Made by a program: the position numbers and the translations under genes
From: an uncultured Bacteroidales bacterium
Lineage (GTDB): Bacteria > Bacteroidota > Bacteroidia > Bacteroidales > UBA932
Direction: 5' to 3'
DNA: 64,000 nucleotides
Assembly (NCBI GenBank): GCA_934725015.1
Contig: CAKVAS010000005.1
Coordinates: forward strand, 62,001-126,000
Notes under the pieces: generated by a model
Databases searched by the model: none
What the model was told of the DNA's origin: nothing
What the model saw: only the letters and a program-made list of their open reading frames with translations
Part shown: positions 9,501 through 17,152 of the stretch, piece after piece
How positions within the stretch are numbered: position 1 is the first letter of the stretch
How the letters are laid out: each line of letters begins with the position of its first letter

Positions 9501-10105
9501 TCGGATACGGCGGACTTGACCATGTGCTTGCTTCCGGCGAGAACGTGAACATCCTCGTCCTCGACACCGAGGTTTACTCCAACACCGGCGGACAGTCATC
9601 GAAGGCCACCCCTGCGGGCGCCATCGCTAAGTTCGCGGCCTCAGGAAAGAAGGTGCGCAAGAAGGACCTCGGAATGATGGCCATGAGCTACGGATATGTA
9701 TATGTGGCGCAGGTTGCCATGGGCGCTTCTCCGGCTCAGTACTTCAACGCCATCAAGGAAGCCGAGGCATACGACGGGCCGTCACTCCTCATCGCATACG
9801 CTCCATGTATCAACCATGGTCTCAAGGCCGGCATGGGTCTCAGCCAGAAGGAGGAGAAGCTCGCAGTCGAGTGCGGCTACTGGCACCTCTACAGGTACAA
9901 TCCTGCGCTTGAGGGCACGGACAAGAACCCGTTCACGCTCGACTCCAAGGAGCCTGACTGGAGCGAGTTCCAGGACTTCCTCAAGGGCGAGGTGAGGTTT
10001 GCGTCCCTCTACAAGATGTATCCTGACCACGCGGCCGAACTGCTCGAAAAGACCGAGGAGTTCGCCAAGGTGCGCTACGAAAACTACAAGAAACTGTCCA
10101 TGTAA
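6581..10105 (+). CDS. nifJ: Pyruvate:ferredoxin (flavodoxin) oxidoreductase
   Basis: Oxidises pyruvate and CoA to acetyl-CoA and CO2 and reduces ferredoxin; the central step of fermentative metabolism in anaerobes. The single 1174-residue chain has the usual fused order. The pyrimidine-binding domain is at the N-terminus (YPITPSSTMAEY). The transketolase-C-like domain follows, then the linking and 2x4Fe-4S domain at about residues 690-780 (CIQCNTCAFVCPHA and CTGCGNCVDVCPAK). The C-terminal TPP domain comes last, with CAGCGETPY, GDGASYDIGYGGLDH and the Mg-TPP motif ending in NTGGQSSKATP. All cluster cysteines seen in the family appear to be present. It is transcribed alone, between its own promoter and two hairpins. 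Confidence 0.97.
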   Translation: MANEKKFVTCDGNYAAAHVAYLFSEHAAIYPITPSSTMAEYVDEWAAKGKKNLFGETVKVTEMQSEGGAAGAVHGSLQAGALTTTFTASQGLLLMIPNMYKIAGEQLPTVFHVSARALASHALSIFGDHQDVMACRQTGFAMIASASVQEALDIAAVAHLSTIKSSIPFLHFFDGFRTSHEIQKIELLDEDALRGMISTKALARFRERALTPDAPVTRGSAQNGDVYFQAREACNGAYEAVPDIVARYMGEISELTGRSYRPFDYYGDPEAENIIVAMGSVTETIKETIDHLEKEGKKVGLMIVRLYRPFSAKYFLKAMPKSVKRIAVLDRTKEPGSLGEPLYLDIKALFQGQENSPLIVGGRYGLSSKDTTPAQIVAVYENLELAEPKTDFTIGIVDDVTFKSLPVKEEISIMKPGTTECKFFGLGSDGTVGANKNTIKIIGDHTQKYAQGYFDYDSKKSGGYTCSHLRFGDLPIKAPYLVSTPDFVACHVPSYLSKYDVLAGIKQNGTLLLNSLWDEKETLERIPEHVKGIIGRKNISLYIINATKIAAEIGLGGRTNTILQSAFFKITNIIPYEDAVTYMKQAILKSYGKKGENVVNMNYAAVDRGGEYTKVEIPADWKNITAKFENPHKDRLAPAFVKEIADEVNAQCGDRLPVSKFMDIQDGTMPNGTAAYEKRGVAVKVPEWKSENCIQCNTCAFVCPHAAIRPFILTAAEAAEAPATVKKAAGKAQLKEYTYALSVSVADCTGCGNCVDVCPAKEKALEMVSYQEDLQEQENFDWLHSHIGYKEDILNKAGNVKNAQFAQPLFEFSGACAGCGETPYIKTITQLWGDHMMIANATGCSSIYGASFPATPYCTNAQGHGPAWANSLFEDFCEFGLGMKLGSDRARMTVAKLMEQGLSCSCCSDEMKALFTQWLENKNDAKVTREVADKLVPLMEACGCDTCKALLEYKSFIPARSQWIIGGDGASYDIGYGGLDHVLASGENVNILVLDTEVYSNTGGQSSKATPAGAIAKFAASGKKVRKKDLGMMAMSYGYVYVAQVAMGASPAQYFNAIKEAEAYDGPSLLIAYAPCINHGLKAGMGLSQKEEKLAVECGYWHLYRYNPALEGTDKNPFTLDSKEPDWSEFQDFLKGEVRFASLYKMYPDHAAELLEKTEEFAKVRYENYKKLSM

Positions 10106-10114
10106 TTGGGCAGG

Positions 10115-10194
10115 ATGTGCAAGGAAGCGGAAACGCTTCTTTGCACATTGTGGACTACAAAAAATCTCGCGAGAGTTTCGCGAGATTTTTTTTT
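10115..10194 (+). terminator. Two successive hairpins after nifJ
   Basis: Hairpin 1: 15-bp arms 10115-10129 and 10134-10148 around GAAA, with one G-U pair. Hairpin 2: arms 10159-10172 and 10178-10191 (AAAAAATCTCGCGA with its complement), followed by a T run to 10194. The second is a classical intrinsic terminator. Confidence 0.85.
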
Positions 10195-10268
10195 GATTCT
10201 AGAAACATGGAAAAAATAAACTGCTTCAGATTTGTCAATTATTTTCGAGTATAGGTTTCTTTTGGAAG
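10195..10268. repeat. Dispersed repeat R3, copy 1
   Basis: 74 bp that align without gaps to 63383-63456; 67 of 74 positions agree by hand count. It starts directly after the nifJ terminator and stops 5 bp before the stop codon of the convergent peptidase gene. No ORF is plausible in it. Confidence 0.85.
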
Positions 10269-10273
10269 GTTTC

Positions 10274-11620
10274 CTAGTAATACTTGTAAAAGAGAGTGAT
10301 GGAACGGATCCCGGCGAAGAACTGGGAGAGGAGATAGGACTCGTTCGGAGAATGGATGGTGTCTCGTTCAAGGCCGAAGCCCATAAGAAGCGGATCTATG
10401 CCGAGGATGTGCTGGAGGTCAGCGAGAATCGGGATACTGCCCCCGCCACGTGACGGTACCGGTTCTGTGCCATAGACCTCTGACATAGCTCGGGAAGCCG
10501 CCTGATAGGCCCTGGACGAAATAGGGATGAGAAAACCGTTGCCTCCATGGCATGGCTTCACCTCGACCTTGACATAAGGAGGGGCTATGGAAAGGAAATG
10601 CTCAGTGAACAGACGGCTTATCGCCGCGCTGTCCTGATTCGGAACGAGGCGCATCGAAATCTTCGCGTGGGCCTCGGACGGAAGGACTGTCTTGGAGCCC
10701 TCTCCGGTGAAGCCGCCCCAGATGCCGCAGACGTCAAGACACGGACGGATGCCGGTGCGTTCGAGAGTCGTATAGCCCTTCTCCCCCTTTACCTCCCTTA
10801 TGCCGAGGAAGGACTTGTACTCGTCAAGGTCGAACGGAGCACGGGCTAGCTGTGCGCGGTCGGCGGCCGAGAGTTCAACGACATCATCATAGAAGCCCTT
10901 GACCGTGATGCGCCCGTCCTTGTCGATGAGAGAGGATATCATGTCGCAGAGGACATTTATAGGATTCGCCACCGCACCGCCGTAATGACCGGAATGCAGA
11001 TCCTTGTTCGGTCCGGTGACCTTCACCTCAAGGTAGGCAAGGCCGCGCATACCGCAGTTGATGGAAGGCACCTTGTCCGAAATCATGGTCGTGTCGGAAA
11101 CGAGTATGACCGAAGCCGCGAGTCTCTCCTTATTCGCCTCGGCCCACTTTGCAAGCGACGGACTGCCTATTTCCTCCTCGCCCTCAAAAATGAACTTCAC
11201 ATTGTGGCGAAGCCTTCCCGTGCGGACAAGATACTCGAACGCCTTTATATGCATGAACAGCTGTCCCTTGTCGTCGTTCGCTCCCCTGCCCCAGATTGCG
11301 CCGTCATGTATTTCCGGCTCAAAGGGGTCAGAATGCCAGAGTTCAACCGGATCGACAGGCTGAACGTCATAGTGGCCATACACAAGGACCGTCGGGAGCT
11401 TCGGAGAGACCATTTTCTGCCCGAACACGACCGGGTGTCCGTCCGTCGTACAGACAGCGGCTTCATCCGCGCCCGCTTCCTTCAGAAGTTCCGTCAGCCT
11501 CTCGGCGCAGCGCAGCATATCTCCCTTATGATTCGGATCCGAGCTTATGGACGGAATCCTCAGCAGCGAGAACAGTTCCTCGAACCATCGTCCCTCATTG
11601 TCCTTGATGTATTTTTCCAT
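10274..11620 (-). CDS. M20 family metallopeptidase (dipeptidase-type)
   Basis: A cytoplasmic di-zinc peptidase of 448 residues that likely cleaves dipeptides or small peptides. The M20 ligands are in order: His in YGHYDVQPVDP (about residue 79), the bridging Asp in GRGANDDKGQL (about 112), the catalytic pair in FEGEEEIGS (about 145), Asp in LVSDTTM and a C-terminal His. The dimerisation (lid) domain lies between the two halves of the catalytic domain. The frame is open 20 codons further upstream, but ATG 11620 gives the usual N-terminus and the rest is AT-rich intergenic sequence. No consensus promoter is seen. Confidence 0.9.
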   Translation of the reverse strand: MEKYIKDNEGRWFEELFSLLRIPSISSDPNHKGDMLRCAERLTELLKEAGADEAAVCTTDGHPVVFGQKMVSPKLPTVLVYGHYDVQPVDPVELWHSDPFEPEIHDGAIWGRGANDDKGQLFMHIKAFEYLVRTGRLRHNVKFIFEGEEEIGSPSLAKWAEANKERLAASVILVSDTTMISDKVPSINCGMRGLAYLEVKVTGPNKDLHSGHYGGAVANPINVLCDMISSLIDKDGRITVKGFYDDVVELSAADRAQLARAPFDLDEYKSFLGIREVKGEKGYTTLERTGIRPCLDVCGIWGGFTGEGSKTVLPSEAHAKISMRLVPNQDSAAISRLFTEHFLSIAPPYVKVEVKPCHGGNGFLIPISSRAYQAASRAMSEVYGTEPVPSRGGGSIPILADLQHILGIDPLLMGFGLERDTIHSPNESYLLSQFFAGIRSITLFYKYY

Positions 11621-11658
11621 AATCAGACTAAATTCGATATAAATATTGTAGATAGGAT

Positions 11659-11711
11659 GGAATAAAAAGATGGAGCGCAAGGCTTGCGCACAGCAATCCG
11701 CTTTTTATTCC
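11659..11711 (-). terminator. Terminator after clpX
   Basis: Inner hairpin GCGCAAG-G-CTTGCGC (11675-11689) sits within an outer 11-bp inverted repeat (11659-11669 and 11701-11711). On the minus strand the inner stem is followed by a T-rich stretch. The outer arm overlaps the clpX stop codon. Confidence 0.75.
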
Positions 11712-12949
11712 GTCCGTAATTTTGATTTTGCGTAATCAAGAGTAAGATTGAATGTCTTGCTCTTCGACGACGGAGCGTCATACATCGCGTCGGTCATAAT
11801 CCTCTCGCAGATTGCACGCAGACCTCGCGCGCCGAGCTTTTCGCTTATTGCCGTATCGACAATAAGCTCCAGCACCTCAGGCTCGATTTCAAGCTTTATC
11901 CCGTCCAGTTCGAACATCTTTTCGTACTGACGGATGATTGCATTCTTCGGCTCGGTGAGTATGCGGAGCAGCGCCGGCTTGTCGAGATTGTCAAGCCATG
12001 TTATGACAGGAAGACGGCCGATAATCTCCGGAATGAGTCCGTAGGCACGCAGGTCGGCAGGCTCGACATAGCGGAGAAGATTGTTCTTATCTACCTTCGG
12101 CCTTGAAGAGACTCCGTAGCCGATTATCTGAGTGTTCATCCTCTGGGCTATGTGCCGCTCTATACCCTCGAACGCGCCTCCGCAGATAAAGAGGATGTTC
12201 TGGGTGTTCACGTGAATGAACTCCTGCTCTGGATGCTTGCGGCCTCCCTTGGGCGGAACATTAACGACATTGCCTTCAAGCAGCTTCAGCATGGCCTGCT
12301 GCACGCCCTCGCCGGAAACGTCACGGGTGATTGACGGGTTGTCGGACTTTCGGGAAATCTTGTCAATCTCGTCGATGAACACGATTCCCCTCTCCGCCTG
12401 CGCGACGTCGAAGTCAGCTTCCTGAAGAAGTCGCGTGAGTATGCTCTCGACATCCTCCCCGACATAGCCGGCCTCCGTCAGCACAGTGGCATCGACAATA
12501 GTGAACGGGACGTCGAGCATACGCGCTATGGTCTTGGCGAGCAGGGTCTTTCCCGTTCCGGTTGGACCAACCATCAGGATGTTGCTCTTCTCAAGCTCGA
12601 CCTCGTTCTTCGCGGCATCAGCCGAAAGATTGTGCTCCAGACGCTTGTAGTGATTATATACAGCCACGGCAAGCTGTTTCTTGGCCCTGTCCTGACCGAT
12701 TACATACTGGTCGAGAAACGCCGTTATCTCATGTGGCTTGAGCACTTTCTTCTTGCCGGAAGCCGCCGCCTTCGACGATTTTTTCTTCGTTTTGCCGAAC
12801 GCCTCATCGACATACTGATGCCCGAGCTCTATGCAGTCAGAACAGATGCAGGCGTCAAGTCCCTGAAGCAGGAAGGGAACCTCGTTCTCGCTCCTGCCGC
12901 AGAACATACAGTATCTCAGGCCGTCGCCCTTGCTTTTTTTCTTGTCCAT
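11705..12949 (-). CDS. clpX: ATP-dependent Clp protease ATP-binding subunit ClpX
   Basis: AAA+ unfoldase that recognises tagged substrates and feeds them to ClpP. It has 414 residues. The N-terminal zinc-binding domain has CMFC then CICSDC (about residues 14-40). Further on are Walker A GPTGTGKTLLAKT (about 125), Walker B VFIDEIDKI (about 190), and the C-terminal small AAA+ domain with the GARGLRAI sensor-2 region. ATG 12949 places the zinc finger at the usual position; the frame runs further upstream only through the R5 repeat. It lies downstream of tig-clpP, the common tig-clpP-clpX order, but is separated from clpP by a 112-bp gap that holds a dispersed repeat. Confidence 0.96.
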   Translation of the reverse strand: MDKKKSKGDGLRYCMFCGRSENEVPFLLQGLDACICSDCIELGHQYVDEAFGKTKKKSSKAAASGKKKVLKPHEITAFLDQYVIGQDRAKKQLAVAVYNHYKRLEHNLSADAAKNEVELEKSNILMVGPTGTGKTLLAKTIARMLDVPFTIVDATVLTEAGYVGEDVESILTRLLQEADFDVAQAERGIVFIDEIDKISRKSDNPSITRDVSGEGVQQAMLKLLEGNVVNVPPKGGRKHPEQEFIHVNTQNILFICGGAFEGIERHIAQRMNTQIIGYGVSSRPKVDKNNLLRYVEPADLRAYGLIPEIIGRLPVITWLDNLDKPALLRILTEPKNAIIRQYEKMFELDGIKLEIEPEVLELIVDTAISEKLGARGLRAICERIMTDAMYDAPSSKSKTFNLTLDYAKSKLRTE

Positions 12950-12970
12950 AATAATCTTTCGTATTTCATA

Positions 12971-13033
12971 CGCCACTTTTCTACGTTCGGCATAATCAAA
13001 GTCCACTTTGCTTCTCCCTCACTTATCGAAAAG
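12971..13033. repeat. Dispersed hairpin repeat R5, copy 1 (clpP-clpX gap)
   Basis: About 63 bp, similar to 37637-37696. It folds as nested inverted repeats: outer CACTTTTC/GAAAAGTG and inner CAAAGT/ACTTTG. The inner stem is CAAAC/GTTTG in the other copy, so both strands of the stem differ together. It fills most of the clpP-clpX spacer and would be transcribed inside the operon. Confidence 0.75.
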
Positions 13034-13061
13034 TGCCCCTCCGGGTGTCAGTCAAAGACGG

Positions 13062-13751
13062 CTAACGGGCTTTCTTGACCAGAATCTCATCAACCATTCC
13101 GTAGGCCTTCGCCTCCTCCGCGTTCATCCAGTAGTCGCGGTCGGCGTCGGCGGCAATCCTCTCGATGCTCTGCCCGGAATGCTCCGAAATGATGCGGTAG
13201 AGCTCCGTGCGGGTCTTCTCAATCTCACGGGCGGCAATCAGAATGTCCGACGCCTGTCCCTGGGCGCCTCCGAGCGGCTGGTGAATCAGCACGCGGGAAT
13301 GCGGAAGAGCCGACCTCTTGCCTGCGGCGCCGGCGCACAGAAGCACAGAGGCCATGGAAGCCGCAAGCCCGGTGCAGATTGTGGCGACATCCGGCTCAAT
13401 GAGCTGCATGGTGTCGTATATTCCCAGTCCCGACGAGACCTGCCCGCCCGGGGAATTGATGTAAAGGGATATGTCCGCAGCCGAGTCGGACGAAGCGAGA
13501 AAGAGAAGCTGCGCCTGAATTATGTTGGCGACATCGTCATTTATCGGGACACCGAGAAAAATAATCCTGTCCATCATCAGACGGCTGAACACGTCCATGG
13601 AGACCGCATTGAGCTTCCTCTCCTCGATGATTGTCGGGTTGAGATATCCGTCAAGAGCAGCCGCGCCCGAGCGGGACACGGCTGTCTGATAATCATGCAT
13701 CTTCAATGACGATATTCCTTCCGATCTTGCAAATTTTTCAAAATCAGTCAT
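13062..13751 (-). CDS. clpP: ATP-dependent Clp protease proteolytic subunit
   Basis: Serine protease that forms the double-heptamer chamber used by ClpX and ClpC. It has 229 residues. The nucleophile Ser lies in GLAASMASVLLCAG (about residue 118) and the His in LPHSRVLIHQPLGG (about 143). The oxyanion-hole glycines are in INSPGG. The N-terminal 35 or so residues before the FLGVPIND core are longer than in E. coli and may include a propeptide. The start codon lies one base after the tig stop, so the two are translationally coupled. Confidence 0.95.
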   Translation of the reverse strand: MTDFEKFARSEGISSLKMHDYQTAVSRSGAAALDGYLNPTIIEERKLNAVSMDVFSRLMMDRIIFLGVPINDDVANIIQAQLLFLASSDSAADISLYINSPGGQVSSGLGIYDTMQLIEPDVATICTGLAASMASVLLCAGAAGKRSALPHSRVLIHQPLGGAQGQASDILIAAREIEKTRTELYRIISEHSGQSIERIAADADRDYWMNAEEAKAYGMVDEILVKKAR

Positions 13752-13752
13752 A

Positions 13753-15069
13753 TTACTTCAACTCTCTGAACTTTTCTACAGAAATCTTCTTGTGCTTGAG
13801 TGTAATCACATCCTTCACTGCAGCAACGGTCTTCTCGTTCTCAACCTGCTCAAGGATGCGGCGGGCCTGATCCTCATTCGCGAGCACGCTCTTGGCGTAT
13901 GACTCAAGCTGCTCCTCCGGAACATTGTTCATCCCGTACATAGCGAACTGGTAGGCGGCGAAGCCCTTCGCGCTCGCAAGCAGGTCGGCCTGCTCCACCT
14001 TCACGCCGTACTTGTTCATGAGGTAGCCGCGCACGAGCTGCCAGCGGTAATCCTCGACGAAGAGGCCGAACTCCTTCTCGATTTCCTCCATGGTGAACTT
14101 GCCCTCGTTGGCCGCGTGAATCCACCTCTTCATGAACGCTTCAGGAAGCTTGAGATCAGCCTTCTTCACGAGATAGTCGCGCACGTCCTTCGAGAAGCGG
14201 AAATCCGCCTCATTCGCGTATTCCGCAGCGAGCCTCTCGGCAATCTTCGCGTCAAACTCCTCCTCGGACTTCACTGTGCCCGGCCCGTAAATCTTGTCGA
14301 AGGTCTCCTGCGTGAGCGGAGCCGGTGAGAAGGTCTTTACGGACTTCACGGTAACCTTATACACAGGGTCGATGCCATCAAGCTCCTCCTTCTTCACCTT
14401 GATGAGCGCGGCGCGGTCGTTCTCGTTCTCGAACGCCTCATTGACGTTCACCTCGAAGGTGTCGCCGGGCTTAACGCCGATGAACTGCTTCTTGGCAGCC
14501 TCGGAGACATTGCGGAGCGCGATGTAGGTGCCTTCAATCCTGTTCTCGCCCTGCTCAAGGTCGGCAACGAGGAAATCGTCCTCCTTCGCGACCTCGCCGT
14601 CAGTGAGCTCGCCGTACTGCTTGAGAAGATTCTCCTTCATCTCCTTCTTCGCAGTCTCGGTCACCGTTATGTCATAGTATGGAACCTCGTCCTTCTTGTC
14701 AAGCTCTATTCCGACAGCCGGATTGCAGGCAATGTCGAACTTGAACTCGAAGCTGTTGCCGTCGGTCCACTCGTTCTTCGGCTGGTCCTCCGCCGGAAGC
14801 GGCTCGCCTATCACATTGAGCTTCTCGTCCTTGATGAAGGAATTGAGCTGTTCCGAAATCACGTCGTTCACGGCATCGACGAGAGCGCTGTTGCCGTACA
14901 TCTTCTCAATCAGGGACATGGGAACCATTCCCTTGCGGAATCCCTTGATTTCTGCCCTGCGGCGGATGTCGGCGAGTTTCTTTTTCTTTCCCTCCGCATA
15001 ATCGGACGGCTCAATTGAAAGAGAAACCTCAATGTTGAGTTCATCAATTACATTCTTTGTCAGTTTCAT
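13753..15069 (-). CDS. tig: Trigger factor
   Basis: Ribosome-bound chaperone, 438 residues. The N-terminal ribosome-binding domain carries the family loop as GFRKGMVPMSLIEKMYG (about residues 43-60; the canonical form is GFRxGKxP). A PPIase-like middle domain (about 150-240) is poorly conserved, as usual in Bacteroidota. The alpha-helical C-terminal arms follow (from about 255). It begins 21 bp after the HD-phosphohydrolase stop without a clear promoter, so it may be read from the gyrB operon. It sits next to clpP and clpX, a widespread folding/degradation cluster. Confidence 0.93.
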   Translation of the reverse strand: MKLTKNVIDELNIEVSLSIEPSDYAEGKKKKLADIRRRAEIKGFRKGMVPMSLIEKMYGNSALVDAVNDVISEQLNSFIKDEKLNVIGEPLPAEDQPKNEWTDGNSFEFKFDIACNPAVGIELDKKDEVPYYDITVTETAKKEMKENLLKQYGELTDGEVAKEDDFLVADLEQGENRIEGTYIALRNVSEAAKKQFIGVKPGDTFEVNVNEAFENENDRAALIKVKKEELDGIDPVYKVTVKSVKTFSPAPLTQETFDKIYGPGTVKSEEEFDAKIAERLAAEYANEADFRFSKDVRDYLVKKADLKLPEAFMKRWIHAANEGKFTMEEIEKEFGLFVEDYRWQLVRGYLMNKYGVKVEQADLLASAKGFAAYQFAMYGMNNVPEEQLESYAKSVLANEDQARRILEQVENEKTVAAVKDVITLKHKKISVEKFRELK

Positions 15070-15090
15070 AACTATAATTTTAAATTTTAC

Positions 15091-17130
15091 TTATTTCTTC
15101 CCTTTTTTCTTTCCTGCAGGGTAGGCCACACGCGCATGATAGACCTGCCTGATATATTCCTTCAGATTGCCGCTCACCGTGTGGAGTTCCTTGAGGGATA
15201 TGTCCGCCTCGTTGAACTGCCCCTCATCAATCTTGCCCTGGACAATCCTGTCAACAAGTTCGGAAATTCCGTTCGGAGTACGGTCCTTCAGAGTCCGCGA
15301 CGCCGCCTCAAGCGTGTCGCAGAGCATCAGGATCACCTGCTCCTTAGTCGTGGGGCGCGGTCCCGGATATGTGAAGTCCGCGACGTCGGCCGGGTCACCG
15401 CCGGCATTGACATACTTGCTGTAGAAGAATGCGGTCTTGGTCGTTCCGTGGTGCGTGGCAATAAACTCCCTGATGACCGACGGCAGCTTGTACTTCTCCG
15501 CCAGCTGCAGCCCGTCGCTCACATGACGGATTATCTCCTGTGCGCTTTCCTTAGGGTCAAGCGACTGGTGATAGGTCTCCCCCATGGTCTCGTTCTCGAC
15601 GAAACACTGCGGGTTGCAGACCTTCCCGAGGTCATGATAGAGAGCCCCGACCCTTACGAGAAGGGCGTCGGCGCCGATGCTGCGTGCGGCCGAATCAGCG
15701 AAATTGGCAACCTGAAGACTGTGCTGGAACGTTCCCGGAGCCTTGCCGGCGAGTTCCCTGAGAGCCTTGTTGTTGGTGTCCGACAGTTCCATCAGACGGG
15801 ACGAGGACACGAGGTTGAACATCTTCTCAAAGAGATAAATCACCGGATAGAGCGCGACTGAAATCATAGACGCGAGGAAAAGCCTCAGAAGCACCCAATA
15901 ATCTACCGCACCGTTAAGTCCGTCGATGAAACGGAACGAAAGCCACACGAGAGCCAGAGTGAAGAACACGATGACGGCGTTCACGAACTGAAGCCAGCCC
16001 CGGTTGAAGAAATCAAAGATATAAATCGCCACGACCCCGGCCACGGTGTGCATCACGAAAAGTTCGATTCCGTTATGTCCGAAGACCAGCAGCGGAATGA
16101 GCGACACGATATAGACCGGAAGTATAAGCTTCCTGCGGAAAAATGCGAGGAGGTAATATGCGAACAGAGGGAACGGCACAAGATAGAGTGCGCTCGGGGA
16201 CAGATTTTCCACGGCCGATGCGGTGAATGCCGTGAGGGTGAATATGAGAAGCAGGTAAAGATACCTGTTCATCTGTGTGAAAATCTGAGGATTCGTGAAC
16301 CAGATCACGAAAAACAGGACGAGTACAATCGCGAACGCGAGCAGGATGTCGCCGCACCACATGACAGCCCGGTTCCCGGAATACCCTATGCTCGAATCAT
16401 ATTCCGCCCGATAGGAATCCAGAATCTGCTCGACCTCCGCAGTGATAATCTCCCCACGGGACACAATCACCTTTCCGGCGCTCACGACTCCCTTCGTCGG
16501 GGAAATCTCCTGCGCGTTCTCGGAATTGACAAGTTCGGACATCTGCCGGTCCAGTGAAAGGTCCGGCACAATGACGGAATAGATTCCGAGTGCCCTGCAC
16601 AGCGAATCCGCGGCCGTCTCGCCGGAAAGCGAGGCAAGCAGTTCAAGCCTCGCGGAGGACACTGAAAAAATCTCCTCAACGGGCTTCTTCACGGCACGCT
16701 TGTCCTTCTGGACATAGACAAGAGTCCAGTCGTAGTCCCCGGACTGCCGGCCACCGAAATACTCGTCGTCCGCAGCGACTCCCCTCTGGTAAATGGCGCC
16801 GAGCGAGGCGGCCACAGCAGGCTTCATCCGTGCATATTCACCGAAATCCATCGAGTTGAGCGAGCGGACGGCCTGAAGACCCACGTTCCTGTCCTGCTTG
16901 TAGTAAGGGATTATGCTGCTCTCCTCCGCGTTCCTCTCCTGCTGAAGCTCCGCGGCCGTCTTGAGAATCGGAAAGTCGAATTCGGCGACAAGCGTCTCGT
17001 ACATCCACGGAGAACCCTTGCTGTAGCTGTAATTGAATTTCGTACTCCTCGGCATGAACAGCACAAGAAGTACGAAAACTACTGCCAGGGGCAGATATAC
17101 CCTGTAATCCTTAGGAAGCCTTTCGCTCAT
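15091..17130 (-). CDS. 7TM-HD family phosphohydrolase (PgpH-like)
   Basis: An integral membrane phosphodiesterase of 679 residues. The PgpH family (7TMR-HDED, 7TM and HD domains) hydrolyses cyclic di-AMP; that role is inferred here. Visible parts: an N-terminal signal anchor (about residues 12-30), a large extracytoplasmic domain (about 35-255), roughly seven hydrophobic helices (about 260-450), and a C-terminal HD domain. The HD domain has metal-binding residues in FQHSLQVANFA, ALYHDLGKVCN, YHQSLDPKES, IIRHVSDG and ATHHGTTKT. The frame is open back to a TTG at 17163. ATG 17130 leaves 22 bp to the gyrB stop and gives a clean N-terminus. Confidence 0.9.
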   Translation of the reverse strand: MSERLPKDYRVYLPLAVVFVLLVLFMPRSTKFNYSYSKGSPWMYETLVAEFDFPILKTAAELQQERNAEESSIIPYYKQDRNVGLQAVRSLNSMDFGEYARMKPAVAASLGAIYQRGVAADDEYFGGRQSGDYDWTLVYVQKDKRAVKKPVEEIFSVSSARLELLASLSGETAADSLCRALGIYSVIVPDLSLDRQMSELVNSENAQEISPTKGVVSAGKVIVSRGEIITAEVEQILDSYRAEYDSSIGYSGNRAVMWCGDILLAFAIVLVLFFVIWFTNPQIFTQMNRYLYLLLIFTLTAFTASAVENLSPSALYLVPFPLFAYYLLAFFRRKLILPVYIVSLIPLLVFGHNGIELFVMHTVAGVVAIYIFDFFNRGWLQFVNAVIVFFTLALVWLSFRFIDGLNGAVDYWVLLRLFLASMISVALYPVIYLFEKMFNLVSSSRLMELSDTNNKALRELAGKAPGTFQHSLQVANFADSAARSIGADALLVRVGALYHDLGKVCNPQCFVENETMGETYHQSLDPKESAQEIIRHVSDGLQLAEKYKLPSVIREFIATHHGTTKTAFFYSKYVNAGGDPADVADFTYPGPRPTTKEQVILMLCDTLEAASRTLKDRTPNGISELVDRIVQGKIDEGQFNEADISLKELHTVSGNLKEYIRQVYHARVAYPAGKKKGKK

Positions 17131-17152
17131 AAACCAGTCCGGGTTGTGACGG

